This document shows positions 27,101 through 36,031 of a stretch of DNA of 39,581 nt, in pieces. The stretch's first letter is position 1. Every line of letters starts with the position of its first letter. The stretch is from assembly GCA_964640055.1 (NCBI GenBank), contig CAZXFH010000030.1, positions 1 to 39,581 of the forward strand, in the 5' to 3' direction. A program made the position numbers and the translations under genes. The notes beneath the pieces were generated by a model. It was given only the letters and a program-made list of their open reading frames with translations, did no database searches and was not told the origin of the DNA. The DNA comes from CAZXFH01 sp964640055. Its GTDB lineage: Bacteria > Fidelibacterota > UBA2242 > JAFGTP01.

Positions 27101-30100
27101 GATTATTCAGGCCAGTGGCGAGCTTAGCGGAATTCCCCGGGATGATGATGTGGGTACATTTGATTTGCAAGTGAAATATCTGGATGGTAATGGTGGTATC
27201 GATACCCTGCAAACCAACCTGATAGTGTCCAATACACCGCCGGTTTTCACCACTACCAATCCAACGGCTACAGGGACTGAGGATCAAGCCTATTCCTTTC
27301 AGTTCGAAACCAATGATGATAGCTGGGTGGGGGTCACTTTTGATACTCTGGCGGCTTTACCAGCTGGATTAAGTTTATCCAGTGCCGGATTGTTAAGCGG
27401 TAATCCATTGAATGCTGCGGTGGGCACCAATAGTGTCGGTATTATTGCGATTGATGCCAATGACGGACGAGATACCTTGAATTTCAACCTGGTAATTAGC
27501 AATCAGGCTCCTGCCATCGATACTCTGATAATTAATCCAGCGGTAACCACGATCGCGAACACTTCGCAGATTTCCGAGGACATTTCCTACAGTATTGATA
27601 TCAATGCAGATGACGAAAATGACGGGGAGGGAACCGTATATAGTGTCACTCACCGGCCGGACTGGCTGGCAGTCAGTGATTTAAATCAAGGTAAATTCAG
27701 CGGTACGCCGGATAATGGTGACGTGGGCAGGGATTCCTTAGCCGTTACATTTAGTGATGGCCATGGCGGAAGTGTGGATACTGTCCGCTATTTCGATGTA
27801 ACTAATGTCGCGCCGGAATTGAGTACGACCGGCCCTTTTACTGCAATTGAAGACAGTGCCTTTGCAGCAGATATCAATAGTTCGGATGAAGGTCAGGGAA
27901 GTACCCAATATAGCTTTGTCAGTGGTAATCCCGGCTGGCTCAGCCTGAATACATCCACCGGTGTTTTGGGTGGTACACCTGACAATGATGATGTGACACC
28001 GGAGGGAAATCCCAATTCAGTGGTTCTCAAGGTTATGGATGGTAACGGAGGGACCGCCCAGCGAACTTATCAGATCAGGGTGACCAACACCAATGATCCA
28101 CCGCAACTGACAGCTGTGGCGGACACTTCCATTGATGAGGATGTCAACTATGCAATTACCTTAAGTGGTAGTGATGGGGACAGCGATGACGTCCTGCACT
28201 ATTACTTGATCACCTATCCCGGCGGAATGACTCTGGATAGTACCAGTGGCGAACTCAGCTGGCAGCCAGAGAATGATCAGGTTGGAGATACCACTGTTAC
28301 AGCCCAGGTGCGGGATAGCGCTGGTGAAACTGATCAAGTCAGCTGGGATATCATTGTCCGGAATGTCACTCCCATCATTACAGCGGTTAATGTCTCCCCG
28401 GAACCATTGAGCACCACGGTTGACACCTTTACCGTTAAAGAGGATAAAGCCTATGACGTGGATGCCGTTGCTGACGATGAAAATTACTCCGGCGTCAACT
28501 ATCAGGTTAGCCATCGGCCGGATTGGTTAGGCGTGACAAATTTAAATCAGGGAGAATTCAGTGGTACTCCTGATAATGGTGATGTAGGTCAGGATTCTTT
28601 ATCGATCATATTTAATGATGGAAACGGCGCCCGGGATACCGTGGTCAAATATTTCACAGTACAAAATAAAGTGCCGATATTATATGCAGCCGGACCTTTT
28701 ACCGCTCATGAAGATAGTGCTTTTACCGCAGATATCAATAGTTCGGATGAGGGACAGGGAAATACCCAATACAGTTTTATTAGTGGAAATCCCGGCTGGT
28801 TAACACTCAACAGCACATCCGGGCAGTTAGGCGGTACACCGGGAAATGCTGATACCACTTCCGCGGATAATCCGCATTTGATCGTACTCGAAGTGGATGA
28901 TGGCAATGGGGGCACCGATCAGAAAAGCTACCAGCTGGCAGTAGCCAATACCAATGATGATCCGCAACTGACTGCCCTTGCGGATTCAACCATTAATGAA
29001 GATGAATTGTATACTGACACCCTCAGTATTACCGATATTGATGAGGGCGATACTCACCGGTTTTATCTCCTGGATGACTATCCCGGCGGAATGACCATTG
29101 ATTCCACGGCCGGGATAATTTCCTGGACACCTGATAATTCCCATGTGGCTTCCAATCATCCGGTGGCTGTAAAAGTTGTCGATGGGAGTGGGGGTAGCGA
29201 CTCAACCGATTATAGCTTATCAGTCAACAATCGGGCACCCCAATTTACTTCTGCTGTGATAACTGATGCCACTGAAGATGCCGGCTATCAATATGATCCG
29301 GAGTGTGATGATGAGGGATTGGGCACCACAGCCTATGAACTGATCAAAGCCCCCGCTTGGCTGAATATGAATGCGGTAAGCGGCAAGTTAACCGGCATGC
29401 CAGACAATAGTCATGTCAGTAGTGACAGTGTGGTCGTCAAAGTGGATGATGGCAACGGTGCGATTGCCTATCAGCGCTGGCTGCTGACAGTTGCCAATGT
29501 GCCTCCGCAGATTACCTCTGCGGCGGTTGAAACCGCCACCGAGGAAGAGGATTATGTGTATGATGTGGCCTGCGATGATGATGGTCAGGGGAGTATCACC
29601 TATGCTGCTCCGGTGAAACCGGATTGGTTGGCCATCGACGCTCTGCAGGGGATCTTATCCGGGACACCTCAAAATGATGATGTCGGAGATGCCTCGGTAA
29701 TGGTAACGGTTACCGACGGCAATGGCGGCAGTGATTCACAAACTTTCACCCTTACGGTAATCAATACCAATGATGCCCCCCAGATAACTTCGGCCGCCAT
29801 TACAACCGCAAAAGAAGACAGTCTCTATCTCTACGATGTTAATGCTGAAGATTCGGATGGAGACACCATTACCTATACTCTGGTCACTGCTCCGAACAGT
29901 ATGACCATTGATTCCAGTTCAGGATTAATCCGCTGGACCCCGGACAATCGCAATGTGGGGGAAGCGGCTTTGGTTTCAGTCAGTGTGACCGATGGCAATG
30001 GCGATCAAGATACGCAGAGCTGGAGCATCACGGTTAGTAATTCAGTTCCGCAGATCACCACGCGACCGGAAATTATTTTTGCCACCGAAGACCAGGCCTT

Positions 30101-33100
30101 TACTTATGATTTCGAAGCCGATGATGAGGCGCAGGGAGAAACAGTCTATCGCTTGTTGCGATCTCCGGATTGGGTGAGTCTGGAAAATACCACGACCGGG
30201 GTTGTCAGCGGAACCCCCACTAACCGGGATGTGGCGACCGGAGACAGCTTATGGGTTGAATTTGATGATGGCAATTCCGGCTTGGATACCCTCAAAACAG
30301 CCCTTACGATCAGCAACACTCCCCCGAACTTTGTCGAACAAGCCGACACTGCCGCTCTTGAAGATTCCCTGTTTACGCTTGATCTGGCCTGTGATGATGA
30401 GGGTTATGGTGATATTGCCTATGCAGTTATCGGTACGCTTCCGGGATGGTTGACATTGGTAGATTCCAGCGGCATTTTGTCCGGCACCCCTCTAAACGCC
30501 GATGTGGGCAGTGCAGCGTTGTCCATCAAGGTTAATGATGGCCATAATGGCCGCGATACCCTGAACTTTCTATTGACGATTACTAACCGGCGGCCTCAAT
30601 TTGTTGGCACTCCTACGGCTTCAGTTTATGAAGATAGTAGCTATCACTATGATCTGAATGTTGATGATGAAGGGTCCGGTTCCGTTATTTATACCTTGCT
30701 GAGCAACCCCGGTTGGTTAATCCTGAATACCACCACTGGTATCCTGAATGGGACGCCGCGCAATAATGATGTGGGCTCCAATACAGTCGAGGTGAAAGCG
30801 GAGGACGGAAACGGAGGGCTGGATTCCCTTGAGTTTATCATTGATGTCATCAATACACCACCACGGATTACCACCACACCGACTACCAGCGCTCAGGAAG
30901 ATATTCAGTATAGGGTGGACTTCAATTGCACCGATGAAGGTCAGGGCACCATGCTCTACAATAAATTATTGGGACCGGACTGGCTGGTCATCAATGCTGG
31001 GACTGGCTTGCTGAAAGGCACACCCCTTAACCAGCACGTTACCACTGCTGATTCCATTGTGATTACTGTTTCTGACGGACAGGGCGGCTCGGATACCCTG
31101 GGCTACAATCTCGCTGTATCCAATAAATCGCCTGCTTTTACGACTATGTTTAGCGATACATCCATAGTTGAAGATGATGTTTTTAATTATGATTTTGCAA
31201 GTGACGATGAAGGACAGGGAGATGTGATTTACAGCTTTGTCAATCAGCCGCCGGAATGGCTGCAAATCGACTCTTCCAGTGGGACTATCAGTGGCACGCC
31301 GCTTAATAATCACATTGTTGATTCGCTCGGGCTGCAACTTAAGGTGGATGATGGGAATGGCGCAGCAGATTATGCGGTTTTCTATGTAACGGTGCTGAAT
31401 AATCCCCCCCAATTCACTGCTCCCATCGCGGATAGTATTGCCACTGAAAATCAACTTTTTACCTATGACGCTGACACCGATGATGAAGCTCAGGGAACTG
31501 CCTATTATGCTTTGATCGGAACTTATCCCAACTGGTTAGCGCTGGTGGATTCTGCTGGTATCCTCAGGGGAACTCCAGCCAACGCTGATGTGGATACCAG
31601 TTCGATCCAACTCCGCTTTTATGATGGTAATGGCGGCACCATCGATCAGCAATTTCAATTGATAGTGGAAAATGTCAATGATGATCCTTTTATCACCACG
31701 ACCAGGACAACCGATAGTACTCAGGAGGATATCCTCTGGGCGTTTACCTGTACTGCTGAGGACAGCGATTTAGTCCATGGGGATGTACTGACCTTTTCCT
31801 TAGCCGATCAGCCGGCCGGGATGAGTATCAATGCTGAGTCGGGTGTGATCAACTGGACACCGGACAACGATGCAGTCGGTGTTCACACCTTTGCGATGAT
31901 TGTCGAAGATGAAGACCAGGTTGATGACAGTCTGGAATTTGAGTTAATTGTTGAAAATGTGAACGATACCCCCTGGATTATTTCCCAAGCCGATACCCTA
32001 ACACTGGAAGATTCTTTGTTTACTATGTCGATCAAAGGTCAGGATGTTGATGTGGGGGATGAACTCAGTTATAATTTGCTGAGTGCGCCTCCGGGAATGT
32101 CAGTCGTTGATTCCACAGGTGAAATTTCCTGGATACCGGATAACAGTCAGATCGATGATTGGCAGGTCATCAGCCGGGTACAGGATCTATCGGTCACTGC
32201 GGCTGATACCGATACATTTATCTTGACAGTCCAAAATGTTAATGACGCTCCGTTGCTGGCTAAGGATATCATGGCCGCCGAAATCATGGAAGACAGCCTC
32301 TGGCAATTTCAGCTGCACGCTATGGATCCGGATTCCAATTATAATGAGGTATTAACCTATTCCGTTGTAAATGCACCCCAAAACCTAACCCTGGTTGATT
32401 CCACGGGATATATCACCTGGAGACCCCGGAATGAACATGTAGGCCGCGATTCCGTGTACTTTTATGTTAAGGATTTGGCCCAAGCCTACGACAGTCTTTT
32501 ATTTTATCTGACCGTGATCAATACCAATGATGCCCCCCAATTGGCTACCATTGCAGATACTATAGCTTATGAAGATTCCCTTTTTCAAAAGGTTATCACC
32601 TATTTTGATGTCGATGTCGGGGATTCGGCGGAGTATGCCTTAATATCGGCACCCGAGGGGATGCAATTGGACTCCTTAACCGGGCAATTAACCTGGCTAC
32701 CCGGAAACGCCAACCGGGATCAAAACTACACCATTGAACCCTGTGTTATTGACGGTGCCGGTGCGGCTGATACCACACAGTTTGATATCTATGTCAATAA
32801 TGTGAATGATGCTCCGGTTCTTGCTACACTGGAAACCATATCTTTTCCCGAAGATTCGAGCCTCATTATTCAATATCGCAGCTGGTCTGACAAGGCGGTG
32901 GATATTGATCACCCGGATAGTGTTTTGACCTGGGAAATAATCCCTTTTGAAACTATTAATTTCGTTGAAGCGGGGGATTCGGTGCGTTTCTTCGCACCAG
33001 CCGATTGGTTTGGCCGGGATACTTCAATGGCAGTAGTATCCGATGGCGAATTGACCGATTCTACGCAATTGGTCATTCGTGTTGAACCGGTTAATGACAG

Positions 33101-35834
33101 TCCTCAGATCTCAGCAGGATTTCCGGATAGCCTCCATTTTCCGGAGGATGATACCACCTATCTTAATTTAAATGAATATATAAGTGATGTTGATAATGAT
33201 ACCTTGGAGATTAACTGGTCGGTCAGTACCCAGACGCAAACCAAAGGACACGGTAATTTCCAAAGTATAGATCAGGTGAAATACTATCAGAAAAGAGGAC
33301 CTGCCAGGCGAACACTCGCCGTTGAGAGAGGAGAAAATAGTCGGCCTTGTCAAGGAATTGCACTGATTAATGCGGCCGGGGATAGTATTATTATCGAGAT
33401 CAATCCGGCCACTAATCACGCTAAGTTTTATGCCCAGCCCGATTTCTACATTGCCGGCTTTCCCTTTATCTTTACAGCCAATGATAGTGTTGGGCCCAAC
33501 GAATTTGGGAGCGACAGTGCCAGTCTGGTTGTCACAGTAGATCCGGTCAATGACGCTCCGGTGCTGGACAGTTTACCCGCCGTAACGGTCAGGGAAGACT
33601 CTCTTATCCAGATGTCTATCCGGGAGTGGTTTCCCTATGTGCGGGATGTGGATGATGAGGACAGCCTCTTGACTTGGCAGCTGCTGCCGGGAAACCATAG
33701 CCTGGCTACCCTGAATGCAGACAGCCTCAGGGTTACCCCGGAACCTAATTGGTTTGGCCGCGATACCCTGCCGGTGATCGTTGGTGACGGTCTATTACAG
33801 GATACGGTTATGTGGCAGCTGCGTTACCAATCAATAAACGATCCTCCGCTCTTTACCGCTTTTCCGGACACCAGTTTCGATGAGGATGATACGCTCTTTA
33901 TCGATTTGAATCAGTATATTGATGATATTGAAACCCCGGATTCTGCTTTGATTCTAAAGGCTGAAATAAAAAATGCTTCAAACAAGAAAACCAACCCATT
34001 GGTTATAGATTGGCGAGATAAACGCGGTAAGTCAGATCCTGGAAAAAAACTTAATCCTAAATTAAATCAAAAACAGGATAGCTTAACAGTTCAGATTGAT
34101 CAACACACTCATATTGCCGCTGTTTTTGGACCCCCAAATTATTATACTGACCCGGTTCCGATCCAATTCACAGTAATTGACGATAGTTTGGCCAAAGATA
34201 GTGTTCTGGTCAATATTGGCATAGAAGCAGTTAATGATAAACCTGTAATCCAAACACTTCCGCCAATCGTATACAATGAAGATGAGATCTATATTTGTTC
34301 GCTGAGTAACTGGGATAGTCTTGTTTATGATGTTGAAGATCCAGATTCATTGTTAAGGTGGCAGTTTGGTGATCCACAAAATATAATCCTTGAACATGAT
34401 TCTCTTAATCGACGGTTACTCTTTAGTTCGCCGGATAACTGGTATGGAAATGATAGCTTGTCTGTATGGGTAACTGATCAGGGAGGATTAAAAGATACAA
34501 CTGAATTAAAGATTACTATTAGCCCTGTAAATGACCCACCCAGAATAGATAGTCTGCTATATAGCATGCACTTTTATCAGAATGATACCCTTATCTACGA
34601 TCTGGACACTTGTGCCCACGATTTTGACACACCGCTTGATTCCTTGAATTGGCAGTTCGAGGTGGCGCCCCCTATCTTTTATGAATTTGAGGATAGCTCG
34701 CATATTTTATCACTATGGTCGGCTGCGAATTGGTTTGGCCGGGATTCAATCAAGGCCCAGGTGCGGGATACCCGTGATTCCACGGATATACGCTGGCTGA
34801 CGGTAACGGTCAGTGATACCACGCCACCTACATTTAGGGTGAAGATTACCCAGAATAAACTAATCAGCCGTAAGATTGATATCCGCATTACACCTTCAGA
34901 GCAGCTCAGCGCGCTACCCCAAGTTTTTGTGGCCGGAGATTCCATGGAACTGGCGGATAGCACTGGCTTTTATATGACGAAATATGAGGCAGATTCCACT
35001 GGTGAACTGCAGGTACTGCTCAAAGGCTATGACCGGGCCGGAAATTTGGGGACGGAATTGTATGTTATGTGTGTCAATATGGTCAGCGTGCAAAATGGGG
35101 GTGCCCTAACGGGTGAAAACCAGATCCTCTCCTTTTTGTTCTCAGCTAACACAATTAAAACAGATGTCATGGCTTTACTTTTACCCATTGGGGAAGGCAT
35201 CTCCAGTGAAAACGATGGGCTGGCTAAAACCACACAAACCACTGCCAATGGTAGAGCGGTATCCCCGCCGGTTGAACTGGTCATGCCCTATCAGCGCTTA
35301 AAACAGAAAGCCCGCGTATTATTTGATTTTGATGATCTTGATGTGCCTCAGCAGGATGCCAACTATCTCGGCATTTATTATAAAAAGGGGGATTTGTGGG
35401 AATACCTGCCTACCTATACCAGCCTGGAAACAGGTGCTTTCTGGGCCTACTCAGACCACATCGGTACTTTTCAGGTGTGGGTGAATACAGCGAAGCCGGT
35501 AGTGGTTATTCCCGAGGAATATAATGTATCCCAGAATTATCCCAATCCCTTTAATGCCCGGACCACGATTAATTACCTTATCGGCGCGGGTCGCTTCCAG
35601 AATTTTGATGAAGCCCTCGTTCAACTCAGCCCGGTGGATGTCTCGGTGCGGATTTACAATTTGTTGGGGCAGGAAGTATGTGAATTGGTGAATGAAATCC
35701 AACTGCCCGGACGCTATACAGTTATTTGGAATGGGCGCAATAATATGGGCCGCCAGGCAGCTAGCGGTCTCTATATCTACCAGGTTATCTTGGGTGAACA
35801 AGTTTTTCATAAGAAAATGACGATTTTGAGATAA
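24171..35834 (+). CDS. Giant Ig/cadherin-like repeat surface protein with T9SS sorting domain
   Basis: A 3887-residue exported protein. A signal peptide (MDKLRRITLLFFVLCAGLMAQ) is followed by about 37 tandem repeats of about 95 residues (22-3553) of the He_PIG/cadherin-like Ig class. The typical repeat reads T-E-D-x-x-Y-x-Y-D, D-D-E-G-Q-G, P-x-W-L, SGTP-x-N-x-DVG, V-D-D-G-N-G-G. Asp/Asn density suggests calcium binding. A further domain (TPPTFRVKITQNK, about 3552-3640) and a linker region precede the sorting domain (about 3778-3887: SQNYPNPFNAR, IYNLLGQEV, ASGLYIYQVILG). The whole reading frame is open without interruption. I chose ATG at 24171 because it starts directly at the signal peptide; TTG at 24159 would add four residues. 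It closes the rightward operon. A long adhesin or stalk role is inferred from the architecture only. Confidence 0.88.
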   Translation: MDKLRRITLLFFVLCAGLMAQNQPPSFTTTEVTDSILTEDTFWGYDLNANDPENDVLSFSLAPGAPDSMTILDDLGWMQWTPRNADVGIHAITAVVSDGELSDSLTFQVRVRNTNDPPTIVSTPIGYVYEDDDYLYRIVVDDPDVGDEMDFTLNTNPSGLTISSVTADSGKIEWLPDNSNVGWHDVLFTVTDDSGATDQQEYSFEVRNVRGEFTTLEPTAHINEDQTYSYNIESEDEQQGSTVYSFLTQPDWLNLNTTTGVISGTPHNGYVGNHPVSLLVNDGHDGKDTLEFDITVKNIAPQITTTNPITSITEDSNYSYDFDSDDDGQGTVTWQAINSLPEPLALSASTGILSGTPLNNVVGVHLCSLYVDDGNSGRDTLTFNLTIQNNPPNITTQLLSSATEDEAYAFNLSADDEQSGNTVYRFLNDESLDWLSLTDSITGNLEGYPDNSDVGANSVIIECDDGNGGRDTATFNLSVANTLPVITTDYDTTITEDTQYSYDFNSTDDGQGTVLYGYIAKPSWLSLNSSTGKLSGTPLNDDVENASVSIYVSDGNGGRDTTSYTLYINNRPPVITSTAPDSTGEDVAFSYDIESDDEGLGATYSWVTNPGWLTLVDTSGIISGTPDNSDVPGGLVAVQIDDGQGGVTEEEFYLNVVNLAPVFSIPADTAIAEDSTLTINIDTDDEGDPSVTYTLIDPPDHMSITASSGVLSFTPDNAQVNTYTIQIQAQDNHLGRDTLEFNITVNNSPPTITSTPTTTTVNEGNSWEYDIASLDENVGSTRYSFEGTPPGWLSLDPDSGIVSGDAINDYVDDWNVSVRVDDGNGGFDIQNWTLTVNNVAPEFATLAVDNAREDSLYQFDINAVDEADAGVSFTFSGDSPSWLSLNTSTGLLSGTPDNLDVGDTTFTIQLDDGNGGTATKNFDLTVVNSKPIFTTTADIEATEDQNLNVDLETNDEGNEGTGSSGFSLIDNPPDWLSIIQASGELSGIPRDDDVGTFDLQVKYLDGNGGIDTLQTNLIVSNTPPVFTTTNPTATGTEDQAYSFQFETNDDSWVGVTFDTLAALPAGLSLSSAGLLSGNPLNAAVGTNSVGIIAIDANDGRDTLNFNLVISNQAPAIDTLIINPAVTTIANTSQISEDISYSIDINADDENDGEGTVYSVTHRPDWLAVSDLNQGKFSGTPDNGDVGRDSLAVTFSDGHGGSVDTVRYFDVTNVAPELSTTGPFTAIEDSAFAADINSSDEGQGSTQYSFVSGNPGWLSLNTSTGVLGGTPDNDDVTPEGNPNSVVLKVMDGNGGTAQRTYQIRVTNTNDPPQLTAVADTSIDEDVNYAITLSGSDGDSDDVLHYYLITYPGGMTLDSTSGELSWQPENDQVGDTTVTAQVRDSAGETDQVSWDIIVRNVTPIITAVNVSPEPLSTTVDTFTVKEDKAYDVDAVADDENYSGVNYQVSHRPDWLGVTNLNQGEFSGTPDNGDVGQDSLSIIFNDGNGARDTVVKYFTVQNKVPILYAAGPFTAHEDSAFTADINSSDEGQGNTQYSFISGNPGWLTLNSTSGQLGGTPGNADTTSADNPHLIVLEVDDGNGGTDQKSYQLAVANTNDDPQLTALADSTINEDELYTDTLSITDIDEGDTHRFYLLDDYPGGMTIDSTAGIISWTPDNSHVASNHPVAVKVVDGSGGSDSTDYSLSVNNRAPQFTSAVITDATEDAGYQYDPECDDEGLGTTAYELIKAPAWLNMNAVSGKLTGMPDNSHVSSDSVVVKVDDGNGAIAYQRWLLTVANVPPQITSAAVETATEEEDYVYDVACDDDGQGSITYAAPVKPDWLAIDALQGILSGTPQNDDVGDASVMVTVTDGNGGSDSQTFTLTVINTNDAPQITSAAITTAKEDSLYLYDVNAEDSDGDTITYTLVTAPNSMTIDSSSGLIRWTPDNRNVGEAALVSVSVTDGNGDQDTQSWSITVSNSVPQITTRPEIIFATEDQAFTYDFEADDEAQGETVYRLLRSPDWVSLENTTTGVVSGTPTNRDVATGDSLWVEFDDGNSGLDTLKTALTISNTPPNFVEQADTAALEDSLFTLDLACDDEGYGDIAYAVIGTLPGWLTLVDSSGILSGTPLNADVGSAALSIKVNDGHNGRDTLNFLLTITNRRPQFVGTPTASVYEDSSYHYDLNVDDEGSGSVIYTLLSNPGWLILNTTTGILNGTPRNNDVGSNTVEVKAEDGNGGLDSLEFIIDVINTPPRITTTPTTSAQEDIQYRVDFNCTDEGQGTMLYNKLLGPDWLVINAGTGLLKGTPLNQHVTTADSIVITVSDGQGGSDTLGYNLAVSNKSPAFTTMFSDTSIVEDDVFNYDFASDDEGQGDVIYSFVNQPPEWLQIDSSSGTISGTPLNNHIVDSLGLQLKVDDGNGAADYAVFYVTVLNNPPQFTAPIADSIATENQLFTYDADTDDEAQGTAYYALIGTYPNWLALVDSAGILRGTPANADVDTSSIQLRFYDGNGGTIDQQFQLIVENVNDDPFITTTRTTDSTQEDILWAFTCTAEDSDLVHGDVLTFSLADQPAGMSINAESGVINWTPDNDAVGVHTFAMIVEDEDQVDDSLEFELIVENVNDTPWIISQADTLTLEDSLFTMSIKGQDVDVGDELSYNLLSAPPGMSVVDSTGEISWIPDNSQIDDWQVISRVQDLSVTAADTDTFILTVQNVNDAPLLAKDIMAAEIMEDSLWQFQLHAMDPDSNYNEVLTYSVVNAPQNLTLVDSTGYITWRPRNEHVGRDSVYFYVKDLAQAYDSLLFYLTVINTNDAPQLATIADTIAYEDSLFQKVITYFDVDVGDSAEYALISAPEGMQLDSLTGQLTWLPGNANRDQNYTIEPCVIDGAGAADTTQFDIYVNNVNDAPVLATLETISFPEDSSLIIQYRSWSDKAVDIDHPDSVLTWEIIPFETINFVEAGDSVRFFAPADWFGRDTSMAVVSDGELTDSTQLVIRVEPVNDSPQISAGFPDSLHFPEDDTTYLNLNEYISDVDNDTLEINWSVSTQTQTKGHGNFQSIDQVKYYQKRGPARRTLAVERGENSRPCQGIALINAAGDSIIIEINPATNHAKFYAQPDFYIAGFPFIFTANDSVGPNEFGSDSASLVVTVDPVNDAPVLDSLPAVTVREDSLIQMSIREWFPYVRDVDDEDSLLTWQLLPGNHSLATLNADSLRVTPEPNWFGRDTLPVIVGDGLLQDTVMWQLRYQSINDPPLFTAFPDTSFDEDDTLFIDLNQYIDDIETPDSALILKAEIKNASNKKTNPLVIDWRDKRGKSDPGKKLNPKLNQKQDSLTVQIDQHTHIAAVFGPPNYYTDPVPIQFTVIDDSLAKDSVLVNIGIEAVNDKPVIQTLPPIVYNEDEIYICSLSNWDSLVYDVEDPDSLLRWQFGDPQNIILEHDSLNRRLLFSSPDNWYGNDSLSVWVTDQGGLKDTTELKITISPVNDPPRIDSLLYSMHFYQNDTLIYDLDTCAHDFDTPLDSLNWQFEVAPPIFYEFEDSSHILSLWSAANWFGRDSIKAQVRDTRDSTDIRWLTVTVSDTTPPTFRVKITQNKLISRKIDIRITPSEQLSALPQVFVAGDSMELADSTGFYMTKYEADSTGELQVLLKGYDRAGNLGTELYVMCVNMVSVQNGGALTGENQILSFLFSANTIKTDVMALLLPIGEGISSENDGLAKTTQTTANGRAVSPPVELVMPYQRLKQKARVLFDFDDLDVPQQDANYLGIYYKKGDLWEYLPTYTSLETGAFWAYSDHIGTFQVWVNTAKPVVVIPEEYNVSQNYPNPFNARTTINYLIGAGRFQNFDEALVQLSPVDVSVRIYNLLGQEVCELVNEIQLPGRYTVIWNGRNNMGRQAASGLYIYQVILGEQVFHKKMTILR
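27513..28373 (+). repeat. Three-domain duplicated block, copy A
   Basis: Repeats 13-15 of the giant protein (residues about 1115-1401, 287 codons). Domain by domain they match repeats 16-18 better than any others: HRPDWLAVSDLNQGKFSGTP, GPFTAIEDSAFAADINSSDE, and QLTAVADTSIDED. The DNA is also visibly similar, for example GATATCAATAGTTCGGATGA is shared exactly. Confidence 0.82.
28374..29240 (+). repeat. Three-domain duplicated block, copy B
   Basis: Repeats 16-18 (residues about 1402-1690, 289 codons) are directly adjacent to copy A and in the same order: HRPDWLGVTNLNQGEFSGTP, GPFTAHEDSAFTADINSSDE, and QLTALADSTINED. Adjacent placement points to tandem duplication of a three-domain unit within the gene. 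Confidence 0.82.
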
Positions 35835-36031
35835 AATATTTTTATCAACACCAATTTTATCCGGCATAATTTAAAATAATATTTATCTGCCCAGCCTTTC
35901 AGGATTGAATCTTTTCTCCGCTATAGAATCAACCGGTTACGCAGCAGCTTAGGAGTGATAAGTCATTGATATTACCAGATTTATTTGTATTTTATAGCGG
36001 TGAATAAAAATATAGAAAAAGGAGGTCACAC

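Larger units (their letters stand above)
24234..34829 (+). repeat. Tandem protein-coding repeat tract, about 37 units of about 285 bases
   Basis: Each unit encodes one Ig/cadherin-like domain bounded by an Asn-Pro linker. I counted 37 units by reading linkers by eye. Three subclasses are seen: units with SGTPxN (most of 3-27), units with W-x-P-x-N (1, 2, 15, 18, 21, 28-31), and units with WFGRDT or a related turn (32-37). The repeats are diverged at the DNA level, so the tract looks old apart from one internal duplication. Confidence 0.85.

Noticed and set aside
24234..34829. Possible CRISPR or satellite array, given regular repetition
   Set aside because: The period is about 285 bases, the units are diverged and all stay in one reading frame encoding Ig-like domains, so this is a protein repeat tract.
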